From Pseudomonas sp. BSw22131 (GTDB lineage: Bacteria > Pseudomonadota > Gammaproteobacteria > Pseudomonadales > Pseudomonadaceae), in contig NZ_CP113949.1 in the NCBI RefSeq assembly GCF_026810445.1, positions 3,348,001 to 3,412,000 on the forward strand: a DNA stretch of 64,000 bases. Reading direction: 5' to 3'. Made by a program: the position numbers and the translations under genes. A model generated the notes under the pieces. That model did not search any database and was not told the DNA's origin. It saw only the letters and a program-made list of their open reading frames with translations. Each line of letters begins with the position of its first letter. Position 1 is the first letter of the stretch. Positions 1-8,954 of the stretch are shown piece by piece.

Positions 1-688
1 CTGCGAGCTGCTTTTTGTCAGCCCAGGCGGTGCCATAGACGCGCTGCAACTGTTCGTTCTTGGCGTCGCCGCGCCAGTAAGCGCCAGACAGCTTGGTCAA
101 CTTGAACGACTTCAGAAAACGCGTGTTCGGCACGTGCGGGCCGCGGCACATGTCTACGTATTCTTCGTGGTAGTACAGCCCCATGGTCTGCTGTTCTGGC
201 ATGTCTTCGACAAGGCGCAGCTTGTAGTCTTCATGACGGGCGGTGAACACGTCGATCACTTCGGCGCGCGGCGTGACCTTCTTGATGACGTCGTAATCTT
301 TTTCAATCAGCTGCTGCATGCGCTGCTCGATCGCCAGCAGATCATCAGGCGTGAACGGGCGCTCGTAAGCGATATCGTAATAAAAGCCATCATCGATGAC
401 CGGACCAATGACCATCTTTGCAGTGGGGTACAGCTGCTTGACGGCGTGACCGACCAAGTGGGCGCAGGAGTGGCGAATGATCTCCAGGCCTTCCTGATCT
501 TTGGGGGTGATGATTTGCAGGCTTGCGTCAGCATCAATCATGTCGCTGGCGTCGACCAGTGTTCCGTTGACCTTGCCGGCTACGGTGGCCTTGGCCAGAC
601 CAGCACCAATGGAAAGCGCAACCTCGGCTACGGAAACCGGGTGATCGAACGAACGATGACTGCCGTCGGGAAGAGTAATGGTGGGCAT
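1..688 (-). CDS. thrS: Threonyl-tRNA synthetase, N-terminal part (runs off window start)
   Basis: Charges tRNA-Thr in the cytoplasm. About 229 codons from the ATG at 688 are present; the rest lies beyond base 1. Residues 1-61 look like a TGS domain ([10 protein letters not shown] start). The second additional (editing) domain follows, with the zinc-type HxxxH as H73/H77 ([10 protein letters not shown]) and the CRGPH motif near residues 181-185, which are the editing-site residues of the family. A good ribosome site (GAGGAGGCGCC) sits just before the ATG. In Pseudomonas this gene normally leads thrS-infC-rpmI-rplT-pheST, but those genes are not visible here. The catalytic class II core is outside the window. 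Confidence 0.96.
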   Translation of the reverse strand, partial: MPTITLPDGSHRSFDHPVSVAEVALSIGAGLAKATVAGKVNGTLVDASDMIDADASLQIITPKDQEGLEIIRHSCAHLVGHAVKQLYPTAKMVIGPVIDDGFYYDIAYERPFTPDDLLAIEQRMQQLIEKDYDVIKKVTPRAEVIDVFTARHEDYKLRLVEDMPEQQTMGLYYHEEYVDMCRGPHVPNTRFLKSFKLTKLSGAYWRGDAKNEQLQRVYGTAWADKKQLA

Positions 689-1086
689 GGCGCCTCCTCT
701 CCTAGTGGTGACCCCTACCAAAGGTCACGTGGGTGGGATAGTGCCAGTAACGCGATTCGGCGGTGTGCCTGCCTCACAGTGGCAGGAGCCTTGAGGCCAA
801 CCTGTTAACGAACCGCAGTGACTGGAATTAACGATTTCAAAAAATAGGGTCTGCGCCGAGCCAAGTAGCCGCTCGCAAGTTTTCAGGAAATCCGCAGGAC
901 GCGCATCCTAGCACAGCCAATCGTCAGACAGGCGGTCCGAAGCCACGCTATTACGCATTCAGCTTCTTGTAGAGCCCGGAAGAAACCTGCGCTCGGTGAA
1001 CTGCCGGCATTCATCGCCGTCAGATTACCCGTAACCCCCGTTCAAGGCTGTCGATATCACGGCCCATAGACAAGAAGGAAACCACC
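689..1086. other. Intergenic region upstream of thrS, no gene seen
   Basis: This region separates leftward thrS from the rightward small exported protein gene, so both promoters should lie here. A short inverted repeat, GTGACC (708-713) and GGTCAC (723-728), lies 20 bp upstream of the thrS start and could form a leader hairpin. No tRNA, terminator or convincing coding frame was found. Confidence 0.4.
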
Positions 1087-1401
1087 ATGAATCTTCTACG
1101 TGCTGTTGCCCTGCTGACCCCACTGGCGCTGGCTTTCCCTTTGAGTGCGCATGCCGCGATGGATGCCAAGACCAAAACCACCTACATGAACGAGTGCGCA
1201 GCCGCCGCCACCCAGAACAATCCGGGCATGGACGCAAAAGCAGTTCAAACCCACTGTGAGTGCGGCGCCCAGCAGATCAACAAAAGCTTTACCGACAAGG
1301 AGATCGCATCCTTGAGTGATACGAACAAGGCGCCGATCCCGGAATTGACTGCGCGCTTGCAAAAAAACGTCGGTGAGCACTGTCTACCGAGCAAAAAATA
1401 A
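1087..1401 (+). CDS. Small exported protein with four cysteines, unknown function
   Basis: The 104-residue protein starts with a clear signal peptide (basic MNLLR, hydrophobic run, cleavage probably after SAHA near residue 23). The mature part is about 80 residues, Lys/Ala-rich, with four cysteines (NEC, HCEC and EHC), suggesting a periplasmic protein stabilised by disulphides. An AAGGAAACCACC ribosome site precedes the ATG. It stands alone between thrS and the cold-shock gene. I do not recognise the family and assign no function. Confidence 0.75.
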   Translation: MNLLRAVALLTPLALAFPLSAHAAMDAKTKTTYMNECAAAATQNNPGMDAKAVQTHCECGAQQINKSFTDKEIASLSDTNKAPIPELTARLQKNVGEHCLPSKK

Positions 1402-1623
1402 AAAATTTACATTTCTGCGGATTTTGGATGATCACTCAGGATGATCAAGCGTCAGATGAACGCTGAACCCCTCGTAAATCAAGGCGTCCAGCGGTCCGTC
1501 AGTGATGGATTGCAGCAGAAATCCGCAGTCAAAAAACCAGTGATAGAAATCAATTTCGCGTCAATATTTCCGGCAGTTGCGCAAAGTTGTTACTGAAAAA
1601 GTTCTGCATTCGCACAATTCGAC

Positions 1624-1629
1624 TATGAT
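1624..1629 (+). promoter_or_regulatory. Putative -10 box of the cold-shock gene
   Basis: TATGAT lies 70 bp upstream of the cold-shock ATG, leaving a leader of about 60 nt, as is usual for csp genes. The -35 is poor (TTCTGC at 1602-1607, 16-bp spacer). The start site is inferred only from these boxes. Confidence 0.35.
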
Positions 1630-1698
1630 AGCCGGGTGTGCCCAGTTGGCCTGAGCAGCACAGTACTACTGAAAAAATTATGTTCTTGGAGATACACC

Positions 1699-1911
1699 AT
1701 GTCTAATCGCCAAACCGGCACCGTAAAATGGTTCAACGATGAAAAAGGCTTCGGCTTTATCACTCCACAGGGTGGCGGTGACGACCTGTTCGTACACTTC
1801 AAAGCTATCGAAAGCGACGGTTTCAAAAGCCTGAAAGAAGGCCAGACCGTTTCGTTCGTGGCTGAGAAAGGCCAAAAGGGCATGCAAGCTGCTCAGGTTC
1901 GCGCGGAGTAA
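1699..1911 (+). CDS. cspA: Cold-shock domain protein (CspA/CapB type)
   Basis: This 70-residue protein is a single cold-shock domain that binds single-stranded RNA/DNA and melts RNA structure. Both nucleic acid motifs are intact: RNP1 as KGFGFITP (residues 16-23) and RNP2 as DLFVHF (residues 29-34). Length and sequence match the CapB-like cold-shock proteins of Pseudomonas. I chose the ATG at 1699, which follows GGAGATACACC; longer upstream frames have no ribosome site and would add residues foreign to the family. A strong terminator follows directly. Which csp paralogue this is, and whether it is cold-induced, cannot be told from sequence. Confidence 0.95.
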   Translation: MSNRQTGTVKWFNDEKGFGFITPQGGGDDLFVHFKAIESDGFKSLKEGQTVSFVAEKGQKGMQAAQVRAE

Positions 1912-1923
1912 TCCGAGCGTTCT

Positions 1924-1954
1924 AAAAAAACCCCGTCATGGACGGGGTTTTTTT
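1924..1954 (+). terminator. Intrinsic terminator after cold-shock gene
   Basis: The stem CCCCGTC/GACGGGG (1931-1947) has a 3-nt loop, a T run after it and an A run before it. It can therefore also serve the convergent leftward lipoprotein gene. Confidence 0.9.
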
Positions 1955-1974
1955 ATGCCTGCAACAAACTGGTG

Positions 1975-2301
1975 TTACCCGCAGTTGACGCGATTCACGC
2001 TCCCGGCCTGATCAGTGTTGAGGTTAAGGCGGTCCGAGCGATACTCAAGCGTGATCATGTCGTTGGGTCCCAGTGCCCTTGCCGTCTGCGCGCCGGCTTT
2101 GGTTCGGGCCTGTTCGAGCAACGCGGGCGATGCAGGCTTGCCGACAGCAAACTGTGCGGCTGCGGCGTCACATCGGGAATGACCGCTATCGATGGCTGCC
2201 GGACTTTGAGCAGAATCGCCCGACGGTTGCGACGTTGAACTGCAGCCCGCCAACACCGCCATTGATAACACCAGACCCGTCGGGACTAATTTCCAGGACA
2301 T
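1975..2301 (-). CDS. Lipoprotein with peptidase-inhibitor I78-like domain
   Basis: The 108-residue product begins with a lipoprotein signal; the lipobox is LAGC, with the lipidated Cys near residue 21. The second half (about residues 45-108) resembles I78 (elastase-inhibitor) proteins. It has an RCDAAAAQFAVGKPASP segment and then the ending ITLEYRSDRLNLNTD...VNRVNCG, which matches the typical 'DFRPDRLNL...I.RVRCG' tail. The likely role is a membrane-anchored inhibitor of serine proteases in the envelope. The ATG at 2301 has an AAGGAGATTGT ribosome site. The I78 assignment rests on remembered family patterns. Confidence 0.8.
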   Translation of the reverse strand: MSWKLVPTGLVLSMAVLAGCSSTSQPSGDSAQSPAAIDSGHSRCDAAAAQFAVGKPASPALLEQARTKAGAQTARALGPNDMITLEYRSDRLNLNTDQAGSVNRVNCG

Positions 2302-2657
2302 ACAATCTCCTTGCTTTAAACGTAAACCAGAACCTGTGCGACAGCGCTGCCAGGTTTTTGTTGCAATGTGCCAGTCCGAACACCCCTCTGAGCGGGTGAC
2401 AGGCGAGTGAGTCTGCCCAAGCAATGCGTTTTAAGGGCATTCAAATCGTCACAAAAGGTTTTTCAGGCGTGGGCGCTCATGCCTGAGTCATGGCTCGCAT
2501 CTCACATCAGAAGCATGCCGCGCCAGATTCATGCCTAAGTAGCAGTGCGCAATCGCGACCGAAATGTTCTACTGCGCGCGTGACGCAGCCGCTCAAGCAC
2601 GGTACCCGGCCGCTGGCACTTGCTTATCCCAGGAAGACCAAAGAGAGACGAGAGACC
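2302..2657. other. Intergenic stretch, nothing firm
   Basis: This lies between two divergent small genes. The rightward frame of the next gene stays open back to 2490, but that part has low-quality coding character and no ribosome site, so I treat it as non-coding. No terminator, operator or RNA gene was recognised. Confidence 0.35.
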
Positions 2658-2855
2658 ATGTCAGTCGTATCGATCGATGCTGATATCAAGGCCAAATGGC
2701 CACAGGGACATTGCGCGCACAGCCCGGGAAGCGCTGAGGAGCTGGCAATCATTGCGATTGACTTGCTGGTTAAAGAGCTGGGCACCCGAGGCGCCCAGAC
2801 CTTCATGAACCAGGTGTTCCTGCGTTACTCGACCGAAGTGTCGACCGAGGCCTGA
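2658..2855 (+). CDS. Small hypothetical protein
   Basis: The 65-residue protein starts MSVVSIDADIKAKWPQGHC. It has a central Glu/Ala-rich helix followed by ELGTRGAQTFMNQVFLRYS. There is no signal peptide, membrane segment or known motif. The ATG at 2658 is chosen because the purine-rich stretch AAGAGAGACGAGAGACC lies upstream. It ends 7 bp from the convergent nucleoside hydrolase stop. Function unknown. Confidence 0.55.
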   Translation: MSVVSIDADIKAKWPQGHCAHSPGSAEELAIIAIDLLVKELGTRGAQTFMNQVFLRYSTEVSTEA

Positions 2856-2862
2856 GCAGCGT

Positions 2863-3891
2863 TCACTTGAGTCGCGCGAGGCGCTCGGTCAGCAGGTCGA
2901 AAAACCCTTGAGCATCGCCGCTTTCTACCCAGTAGACATTCTTGGGCTGGGCCAGCGTGTCGTACCAGTCCGCAATTGTCTGGCCCTGCCCTAGCCCTTC
3001 GCGATTATCAATCGCCAGATTCACCGGCTTGCCGCTGAACAAATCGGGCTTGAGCAGCCACGCAATGACGCTCGCGTCATGAACAGGGCCGCCGGACAGG
3101 CCGTAATGGACCATATCTGCCTTGACGTATTCGTTGAGAATCGCGCCGACCAGCTTGCCCGCCTGGTTATTCAGTGCCTCTATCTGCTTGAGTCGCTGAT
3201 CGCTGGTCAGGATCTTGTGGGTCACGTCCAGCGGCACGTAGGTAAGCTTGACGCCGCTGGCCAGCACGACCTTGGCAGCGTCAGGGTCGGCGAAAATATT
3301 GAATTCTGCGACCGGTGTGATATTGCCGCCATTGAAATGGGCGCCGCCCATCACGACCACTTCCTTGATGCCCTGCGTGATCTCTGGCGCTTGAATCAGT
3401 GCCAGGGCAAGGTTGGTTTGCGGACCAAGCATTGCCACCGTGATGCTGTGTGGCTTGGCTTTGCTCAATGTATCGACCAGATACTGCACCGCGCTGCCTT
3501 GGGCCAGTCCCTGTTTGGGCTCATGCACCTCAACCCCCGGCAACCCTTCTTTGCCATGGATGTTCTCGGCATAGATCGGGGTGCGCACCAGCGGTTTGCC
3601 GGCGCCTGCATAAACAGGGACATCTTCACGTCCTGCCCACTCGCGAGCCAGCCGTGCGTTGCGCGAGGTTTTGTCCACCCGCACATTACCTGCCACGGTG
3701 GTGATCGCCATCACGTTCAACTCTTCGGGTGATGCGAGCGCCAGCAGCAGCGCCACGACATCGTCAGCCCCAGGATCAGTGTCGATGATAAGGTCGCGTT
3801 TTTCGGCTGCCTGAGCGGCAGTGGCACTGAGCACGGTCAAAAACAGCACACTCCTGAGCAGACGGGTCAGATGAAGATGAACGTTAAGCAT
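2863..3891 (-). CDS. Periplasmic nucleoside hydrolase (ribose operon)
   Basis: Inosine/uridine-type nucleoside hydrolases split N-glycosidic bonds of ribonucleosides to a base and ribose. The family signature DTDPGADDVVALLLAL, which binds calcium and ribose, lies near residues 35-50. VAEFNIFADPDAA, close to residue 195, is also typical. Unlike the cytosolic enzymes it has an N-terminal signal peptide (LTVLSATAAQA, cut near residue 29), so it should act in the periplasm. It is the last gene of the rbs operon, 59 bp after rbsD. That placement suggests it frees ribose from nucleosides for the RbsABC importer. The base specificity cannot be read from sequence. Confidence 0.9.
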   Translation of the reverse strand: MLNVHLHLTRLLRSVLFLTVLSATAAQAAEKRDLIIDTDPGADDVVALLLALASPEELNVMAITTVAGNVRVDKTSRNARLAREWAGREDVPVYAGAGKPLVRTPIYAENIHGKEGLPGVEVHEPKQGLAQGSAVQYLVDTLSKAKPHSITVAMLGPQTNLALALIQAPEITQGIKEVVVMGGAHFNGGNITPVAEFNIFADPDAAKVVLASGVKLTYVPLDVTHKILTSDQRLKQIEALNNQAGKLVGAILNEYVKADMVHYGLSGGPVHDASVIAWLLKPDLFSGKPVNLAIDNREGLGQGQTIADWYDTLAQPKNVYWVESGDAQGFFDLLTERLARLK

Positions 3892-3932
3892 CGGAAACTC
3901 CCTGTTCCAAGGTAAGAATAAAAAAGGCCTGG

Positions 3933-3957
3933 ACGTCAGAACGCTGAACGTCAGAAC
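3933..3957. repeat. Short tandem repeat in rbsD/hydrolase junction
   Basis: ACGTCAGAAC occurs twice, 15 bp apart, spanning the rbsD stop region. It probably arose by local duplication; no function is implied. Confidence 0.5.
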
Positions 3958-4355
3958 ACCACGCCCGCGACCAGTGCAATATTGGTGTAAGGCTGGCACT
4001 CGCCGGTCCGCACGATGGCACGAGCGCTGCGGCTTAGCGTTTTGAGTGCCTCGTGAGTGACCACCCTTTGCTCACCCAGCGCACCGGCTGAGTTCAGGCT
4101 ATCGACAGTGGCAAGCGCCGGAGGCTGTCGGGTGAGCATTTCTTCGGCGATAACATGGTGCTCGACCTGCATTTCAGTCAGCACTGTATTCAGCACACTG
4201 ACGAAATCCGGCACACCGTGGGTCAGCGCCAAATCGATCAGCTCGACACCAGGCGGTACCGGCATGCCTGCATCGACGATCATCAGCACATCGCCATGCC
4301 CCAGAGAGGCCACAACACGCGACAACGCGATATTGAGAAGCGGTGTTTTTTTCAT
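3951..4355 (-). CDS. rbsD: D-ribose pyranase
   Basis: RbsD interconverts the pyranose and furanose forms of ribose so that ribokinase gets its furanose substrate. The 134-residue length matches the family. The catalytic His20 is present in [15 protein letters not shown], and the C-terminal [14 protein letters not shown] segment matches the substrate-binding end. The start codon overlaps the rbsK stop (ATGA), so translation is probably coupled. The gene sits between rbsK and the nucleoside hydrolase in the leftward operon. Confidence 0.96.
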   Translation of the reverse strand: MKKTPLLNIALSRVVASLGHGDVLMIVDAGMPVPPGVELIDLALTHGVPDFVSVLNTVLTEMQVEHHVIAEEMLTRQPPALATVDSLNSAGALGEQRVVTHEALKTLSRSARAIVRTGECQPYTNIALVAGVVF

Positions 4356-5269
4356 GGCTTGAATCCCTGTACTTCATCGAACGTTGGAATGGATGGCTGG
4401 GCACCGGCGCGGGTGACTGACAGCGCGGCGGCAATCTGGCCGAACTGGATCGCCTCGGACTCGCTCTTGCCTTCTGCCAATGCGGCGGCAAACCCACCAA
4501 CGAACGTGTCACCCGCTGCCGTGGTGTCCAGCGCCTGAACCTTGGGTGCCGCGAAATGTTGCGAGCGCGAAGACGTCGCAAGCAGCGACCCCTGAGGGCC
4601 CAACGTAATAATCACTTTGGAAGCGCCAGAGGCCAGCAGCGCCGTTGCCGCCGAATCGGCTGTGGCTACCGAGTCCACGGGCAAACCGGTCAACAGGCTT
4701 GCTTCGCTTTCATTCGGGATGAGGTAGTCAATCAGTGCGTACCAGTCGGCTGGCAATGGCTCGCTGGCGGGGGCCGGGTTGAGGATGACGATCTTGCCCA
4801 GCTCACGCCCGCGCTTGAGCACATGACCTACGGTAGCCATCGGGATTTCCAGCTGGCAAATGATCACTTCAGCCTGACTGAGCAGTGTGTCGAATCGGTC
4901 CACGACCTCGGCCGAAACATGCCCGTTGCCACCCGCTACGATCACAATCGCATTCTGACTGTTGTCATCGACCACGATCAGCGCAACGCCAGATGACTCA
5001 CCGGGCACGGCAGTGACTGCCGTGCAATCGATCCCCTCAGCTACCAAAGCCGCACGCAGCTGATCGCCATAAGCGTCATCGCCAACGCAGCCAATCATCG
5101 CGACGCTCGCCCCGAGGCGCGCTGCCGCAACCGCCTGGTTGGCGCCCTTCCCGCCCGGCACTGTCACAAATGAATGTCCCGCCAGGGTTTCGCCACCGCG
5201 TGGCAGGCGTGGCGCCCGCGTAACCAGGTCCATGTTGAGACTGCCCACTATCACTACTTTTGCTTGCAT
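4352..5269 (-). CDS. rbsK: Ribokinase
   Basis: This enzyme phosphorylates ribose to ribose 5-phosphate using ATP (PfkB family). Visible motifs are GSLNMDLV (residues 9-16), the substrate motif [10 protein letters not shown], and the PfkB signature [17 protein letters not shown] near the C-terminus, with the catalytic Asp in the GD pair. I start at the ATG ([12 protein letters not shown]), which gives 305 residues. A TTG at 5311 overlaps the rbsR stop as TTGA and would add 14 residues, so coupled initiation there cannot be excluded. Confidence 0.95.
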   Translation of the reverse strand: MQAKVVIVGSLNMDLVTRAPRLPRGGETLAGHSFVTVPGGKGANQAVAAARLGASVAMIGCVGDDAYGDQLRAALVAEGIDCTAVTAVPGESSGVALIVVDDNSQNAIVIVAGGNGHVSAEVVDRFDTLLSQAEVIICQLEIPMATVGHVLKRGRELGKIVILNPAPASEPLPADWYALIDYLIPNESEASLLTGLPVDSVATADSAATALLASGASKVIITLGPQGSLLATSSRSQHFAAPKVQALDTTAAGDTFVGGFAAALAEGKSESEAIQFGQIAAALSVTRAGAQPSIPTFDEVQGFKP

Positions 5270-5307
5270 GACGTTTGTACTCTTCAATCCGGCCGCAGCC
5301 GTCCGGT

Positions 5308-6327
5308 TCAACGGAATTCGGTGAATGCATTGGTGGGCGGCGCAGTGGATTCACGCAACACAATGCTTGGCGCCACGATCAATTGCTCCACTCGCGTGGT
5401 CGGCACTGCAATCCGCTTGAGCAGCACCTGCGCGGCACGCTCGCCCAACTGCAGAATCGACTGACCGACCGTGGTCAGCGCGGGGTAAACATAGCGGCTC
5501 ATCTGGATGTCGTCGAAACCAATGACCGAGAGGTCACCGGGCACACGGATATTGCGCTCAGCCGCAGCGCGCAGCACACCAAAACCTACCATGTCATTGG
5601 CTGCAAAAATCGCTGATGGGCAATCATGCTCCAGCAAACTGACCGCCGCACTGTAGCCGCTGGGGCTGGTGAAATCACTTTCGAGCACCCATGAAGCAGG
5701 CACACTGACACCCGCTTCCTGCATCGCCCGGTGGTAGCCGGCCAGCCGCATGCGCGCCACGCTGGTCTGCGCCGGGCCACAGATACAGGCGATATGCCGG
5801 TGCCCCAGCGTCAGCAAATGCGAGGCCGCCAGGTAAGCGCCAAGTTCGTGATCGATGCGCACCAGATCAGCGTTGAGGTGTTCCAGGTCGCGGTCGACGA
5901 TGACCATGGGCGTGCGCACTGAATCAAGACCATCAATCAGCCCGCTGTCGCCCCCGACCGAGGACACTATCAAGCCGTCCACACGCTTTTCCAGCAACAC
6001 GCGCAAGTAGCTGCGCTGCTTGTCCGGATCGTCATCGGAGTTGCAAAGGATCACGCAGAAACCGTTGCGCTCGCAGTGATCCTCGATGCCACGGGCCAGT
6101 TCGGCGAAGTACGGATTGATGCCGTTGGGGATCAACAGACCGATGGTCAGTGTGGCCTTGGCTTTCAGCGAGCGAGCCACCGCGCTGGGCACGTAGTCGA
6201 GTTGCGCGATGGCGGCCTCGACCTTGATCCGCACTTCGTCGCTGACTGGCCGGGTCCTGTTCAACACGTGCGAAACGGTTGTGTAGGAAATCCCGGCGAG
6301 CGCCGCCACGTCCTTGATCGTTGCCAT
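5308..6327 (-). CDS. rbsR: LacI-family ribose operon repressor
   Basis: The 339-residue transcription factor has a LacI helix-turn-helix at residues 1-22 (ATIKDVAALAGISYTTVSHVL) and a hinge around 45-60. The periplasmic-binding-protein-like effector domain follows, including GLLIPNGINPYFAEL. It is encoded inside the operon it probably controls, between rbsC and rbsK, and starts one base after the rbsC stop. The likely operator is the perfect palindrome at 9980-9993 in the rbsB promoter. Ribose as inducer is inferred from context. Confidence 0.93.
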   Translation of the reverse strand: MATIKDVAALAGISYTTVSHVLNRTRPVSDEVRIKVEAAIAQLDYVPSAVARSLKAKATLTIGLLIPNGINPYFAELARGIEDHCERNGFCVILCNSDDDPDKQRSYLRVLLEKRVDGLIVSSVGGDSGLIDGLDSVRTPMVIVDRDLEHLNADLVRIDHELGAYLAASHLLTLGHRHIACICGPAQTSVARMRLAGYHRAMQEAGVSVPASWVLESDFTSPSGYSAAVSLLEHDCPSAIFAANDMVGFGVLRAAAERNIRVPGDLSVIGFDDIQMSRYVYPALTTVGQSILQLGERAAQVLLKRIAVPTTRVEQLIVAPSIVLRESTAPPTNAFTEFR

Positions 6328-6328
6328 A

Positions 6329-7324
6329 TCAGCCGCGCCGTTTAGCGCGATGGCTGCGGTAGGTGTCGAGCACCACGGCCACCACGATCACCGCACCGGT
6401 GATGATGCGCTTGGTGGGTTCGGTCGCGCCGATTTGCGCAAGGCCCGCAGCCAGCACCGAGATAATCAGTACGCCGAAGAAGGTGCTAATGACCGACCCA
6501 CGGCCGCCCATCAGGCTGGTGCCGCCAATCACGACCGCCGCGATGACCTGCAACTCCAGGCCGGAACCTGCGTTGGGGTCGGCCGCTTCAAGGCGCGAAA
6601 TCTGGAATAGCGCTGCCACGCCTGCCAGCAAGCCCATGAGCGAAAACACCAGGATCTTGTAGGGTTTTGGATTGATACCTGCCAGACGCACGGCCTCTTC
6701 ATTGGTGCCAATGCCGATCAGGTAACGACCAAACACCGTGCGCGTGAGCACCGCTTGCGCCACGAAGATCACGATCAATGCAATCACGAACGAGGGCGAG
6801 ATGCCAAAAGCGAAAGGGTTCGACAGCCAGGCGTAGGAGTCGCCGATGTATGCGGTGCGCGAGTTGGTCAGTTGGTAGGCCACGCCACGGGCCATTTCCA
6901 GAACCCCAAGCGAGACGATGAACGAGGGGATGCGCCAGGCCACGGTGATCGAACCGGTGATTGTCCCCGCCACCGTTGCGCACGCCATGCCCAGCAACGC
7001 GGAGGGCAAAACGCCCCAGCCCCAACCGAGCATCGCCACGCTGACCGCGGACGCTGCCAGCGCCAGCACCGAACCCACGGAAAGGTCGATGCCGCCGATG
7101 ATCAGAATGAAGGTCATGCCCACCGCCAGTACCATCAGATCGGGGATCTGGTTGGCCAGCGTGCTGAACGTCTCATAAGACAGGAAGTGATCGCTGAGCA
7201 ACGAGAACAGCACGATCATTGCCAGCAAAGCGCCCGCCAGACCGAGGTAGGTGCCGAGGCCGAAATAGTTACCGCTGCGCTTGCCCGGAGAAGGCAGCGC
7301 TGCACTGTTAGCAGTGGTTTTCAT
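6329..7324 (-). CDS. rbsC: Ribose ABC transporter permease
   Basis: This integral membrane subunit of the ribose importer has 331 residues with about ten hydrophobic segments. The sugar-permease signature GGIDLSVGSVLALAA lies near residues 80-95, and a second conserved stretch, AVVIGGTSLMGGRGSV, is in the C-terminal third. Both are hallmarks of the BPD_transp_2 family (RbsC/XylH/AraH). Its ATG overlaps the end of rbsA. Partners are RbsA (ATPase) and RbsB (binding protein). Confidence 0.95.
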   Translation of the reverse strand: MKTTANSAALPSPGKRSGNYFGLGTYLGLAGALLAMIVLFSLLSDHFLSYETFSTLANQIPDLMVLAVGMTFILIIGGIDLSVGSVLALAASAVSVAMLGWGWGVLPSALLGMACATVAGTITGSITVAWRIPSFIVSLGVLEMARGVAYQLTNSRTAYIGDSYAWLSNPFAFGISPSFVIALIVIFVAQAVLTRTVFGRYLIGIGTNEEAVRLAGINPKPYKILVFSLMGLLAGVAALFQISRLEAADPNAGSGLELQVIAAVVIGGTSLMGGRGSVISTFFGVLIISVLAAGLAQIGATEPTKRIITGAVIVVAVVLDTYRSHRAKRRG

Positions 7325-8874
7325 CAGTCAATCCTGGGCGCGGCATCAGAGAGCAGCGCATCACGTTTTTGGTAGCCGGCAAACGCGGCAGCAAGCAGTT
7401 CGTCCTGGGTCCAGCTGTCGCGCTCGAAGGTGTCGATCAGACGACCGGCGGACAGCACGCCAATCCGGTCGCAGATAAGCATGAGTTCGCGCAGGTCACT
7501 GGAGACGACCACCAAGGCCCTGCCCTGGCGCGTCAGCTCACCCAGCAACGTGTAAATGTCGAACTTGGCGCCGACATCGATGCCCCGAGTGGGCTCGTCG
7601 AACAACATCACTTGGCAATCGCGCTCCAGCCAGCGGCCGATCACCACCTTCTGCTGATTGCCGCCTGACAATTCAGACACCAATTGCGTCGGGCTCGAAC
7701 TGCGAATCCGCATGGCATCGACCTGACGTCTGGCCAGGCTCATCTCGGCGTTGCCATCCACCACGCCAGCGTTGGAAATCGCCTGCATATTGCCCAGCGC
7801 GATGTTGGCGCTGATCGATTGCGGCAGCAGCAGGCCCTCGCCTTTGCGGTCTTCGGTGATCAGCGCGATGCCATGACCGACCGCATCTACAGGTGACCGA
7901 ATACTGACTGCACGCAGCGGCGTGCCCACTTCAATGGTCCCGCTGTCGGCGATATCGGCCCCGTAGATCAGGCGCATCAGTTCGGTACGACCGGCGCCGA
8001 TCAAGCCTGAAATCCCGAAAATCTCGCCCGCTCGAACGTCAAAAGACACATTGAGGACTTTGTCCGAGCGGGACAGGCCTTTCACTGACAAGGCCACGTC
8101 GCCAATCCGGCGCTCGCCCAAGTCGATCTTTTCGCCCAGCTCGCGGCCGACCATCAAGGTCACCAGTTGCTCGCTGTTGTAGTTGGCCATTGCATCCACG
8201 CAGACCAGCTTGCCATCGCGCAGGACCGCAATGCGCTGGGCGACACGGGCGAGTTCTTCAAGACGGTGGGAGATGTAAATGATCGACACGCCACGGGCCT
8301 GAAGACGGGAAATTTGCTCGAACAGCATCTCCACTTCCCGCGCCGTGAGCATGGCCGTTGGCTCATCGAGGATCAGCACGTGGCAATCGCCGATCAGGTT
8401 GCGCGCAATCTCGACCATCTGCTGATGACCGATCCCCAGCTCGCTGACCAGCGTGTCCGGATCAATCGCATCCAGTCCGACTTGGGCCATCGCCTTGATC
8501 GCGTCTTCGCGCAACCGCTTGCGGTTGATCCAGCCACCGCGACTGGGAAGATTGTCCAGAAACAGGTTTTCCGCCACCGACAAAGTTGGCAGCAGATTGA
8601 GTTCTTGCATGACCATGCGCACACCCAGCATTTCGGCTTGGGCACGGCTGGCGGGCTCATAAGGCTGCCCCTGAAATTGCATCTGGCCGGTGGTCGGTGT
8701 GACCAGCCCGCCAATGATTTTGGACAAGGTGCTTTTGCCCGCGCCATTTTCACCGGTCAAGGCCAACACTTCACCACGCATCAGCGTCAGGTCGATGTCG
8801 CCGAGCACGGGTTGGGCGTAGGTTTTGCCGATGCCGCTGACAGATAGAACAGCGGCCTGAGCAGACGCTGACAT
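7324..8874 (-). CDS. rbsA: Ribose ABC transporter, double ATP-binding subunit
   Basis: The 516-residue protein has two ATPase cassettes, as in RbsA/MglA/XylG. The N-terminal half carries Walker A GENGAGKST and Walker B LILDEPTAML, but its signature loop is degenerate (LGIGHQQMVEIARNL). The C-terminal half has a degenerate P-loop (LIGAGRTEL), an intact LSGGNQQK signature and Walker B MLFDEPTRGID. This split is normal for sugar importers. I chose the ATG at 8874, which has GGAGAGCGTT before it, over an upstream GTG at 8886. Confidence 0.95.
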   Translation of the reverse strand: MSASAQAAVLSVSGIGKTYAQPVLGDIDLTLMRGEVLALTGENGAGKSTLSKIIGGLVTPTTGQMQFQGQPYEPASRAQAEMLGVRMVMQELNLLPTLSVAENLFLDNLPSRGGWINRKRLREDAIKAMAQVGLDAIDPDTLVSELGIGHQQMVEIARNLIGDCHVLILDEPTAMLTAREVEMLFEQISRLQARGVSIIYISHRLEELARVAQRIAVLRDGKLVCVDAMANYNSEQLVTLMVGRELGEKIDLGERRIGDVALSVKGLSRSDKVLNVSFDVRAGEIFGISGLIGAGRTELMRLIYGADIADSGTIEVGTPLRAVSIRSPVDAVGHGIALITEDRKGEGLLLPQSISANIALGNMQAISNAGVVDGNAEMSLARRQVDAMRIRSSSPTQLVSELSGGNQQKVVIGRWLERDCQVMLFDEPTRGIDVGAKFDIYTLLGELTRQGRALVVVSSDLRELMLICDRIGVLSAGRLIDTFERDSWTQDELLAAAFAGYQKRDALLSDAAPRID

Positions 8875-8954
8875 AACGCTCTCCACGCGCCAGCCCTGGA
8901 AAAAGGCTGGCGCTGTATCGGTTTGGGTGTGTGAGGCGAAGCCTGAGGGGTGTG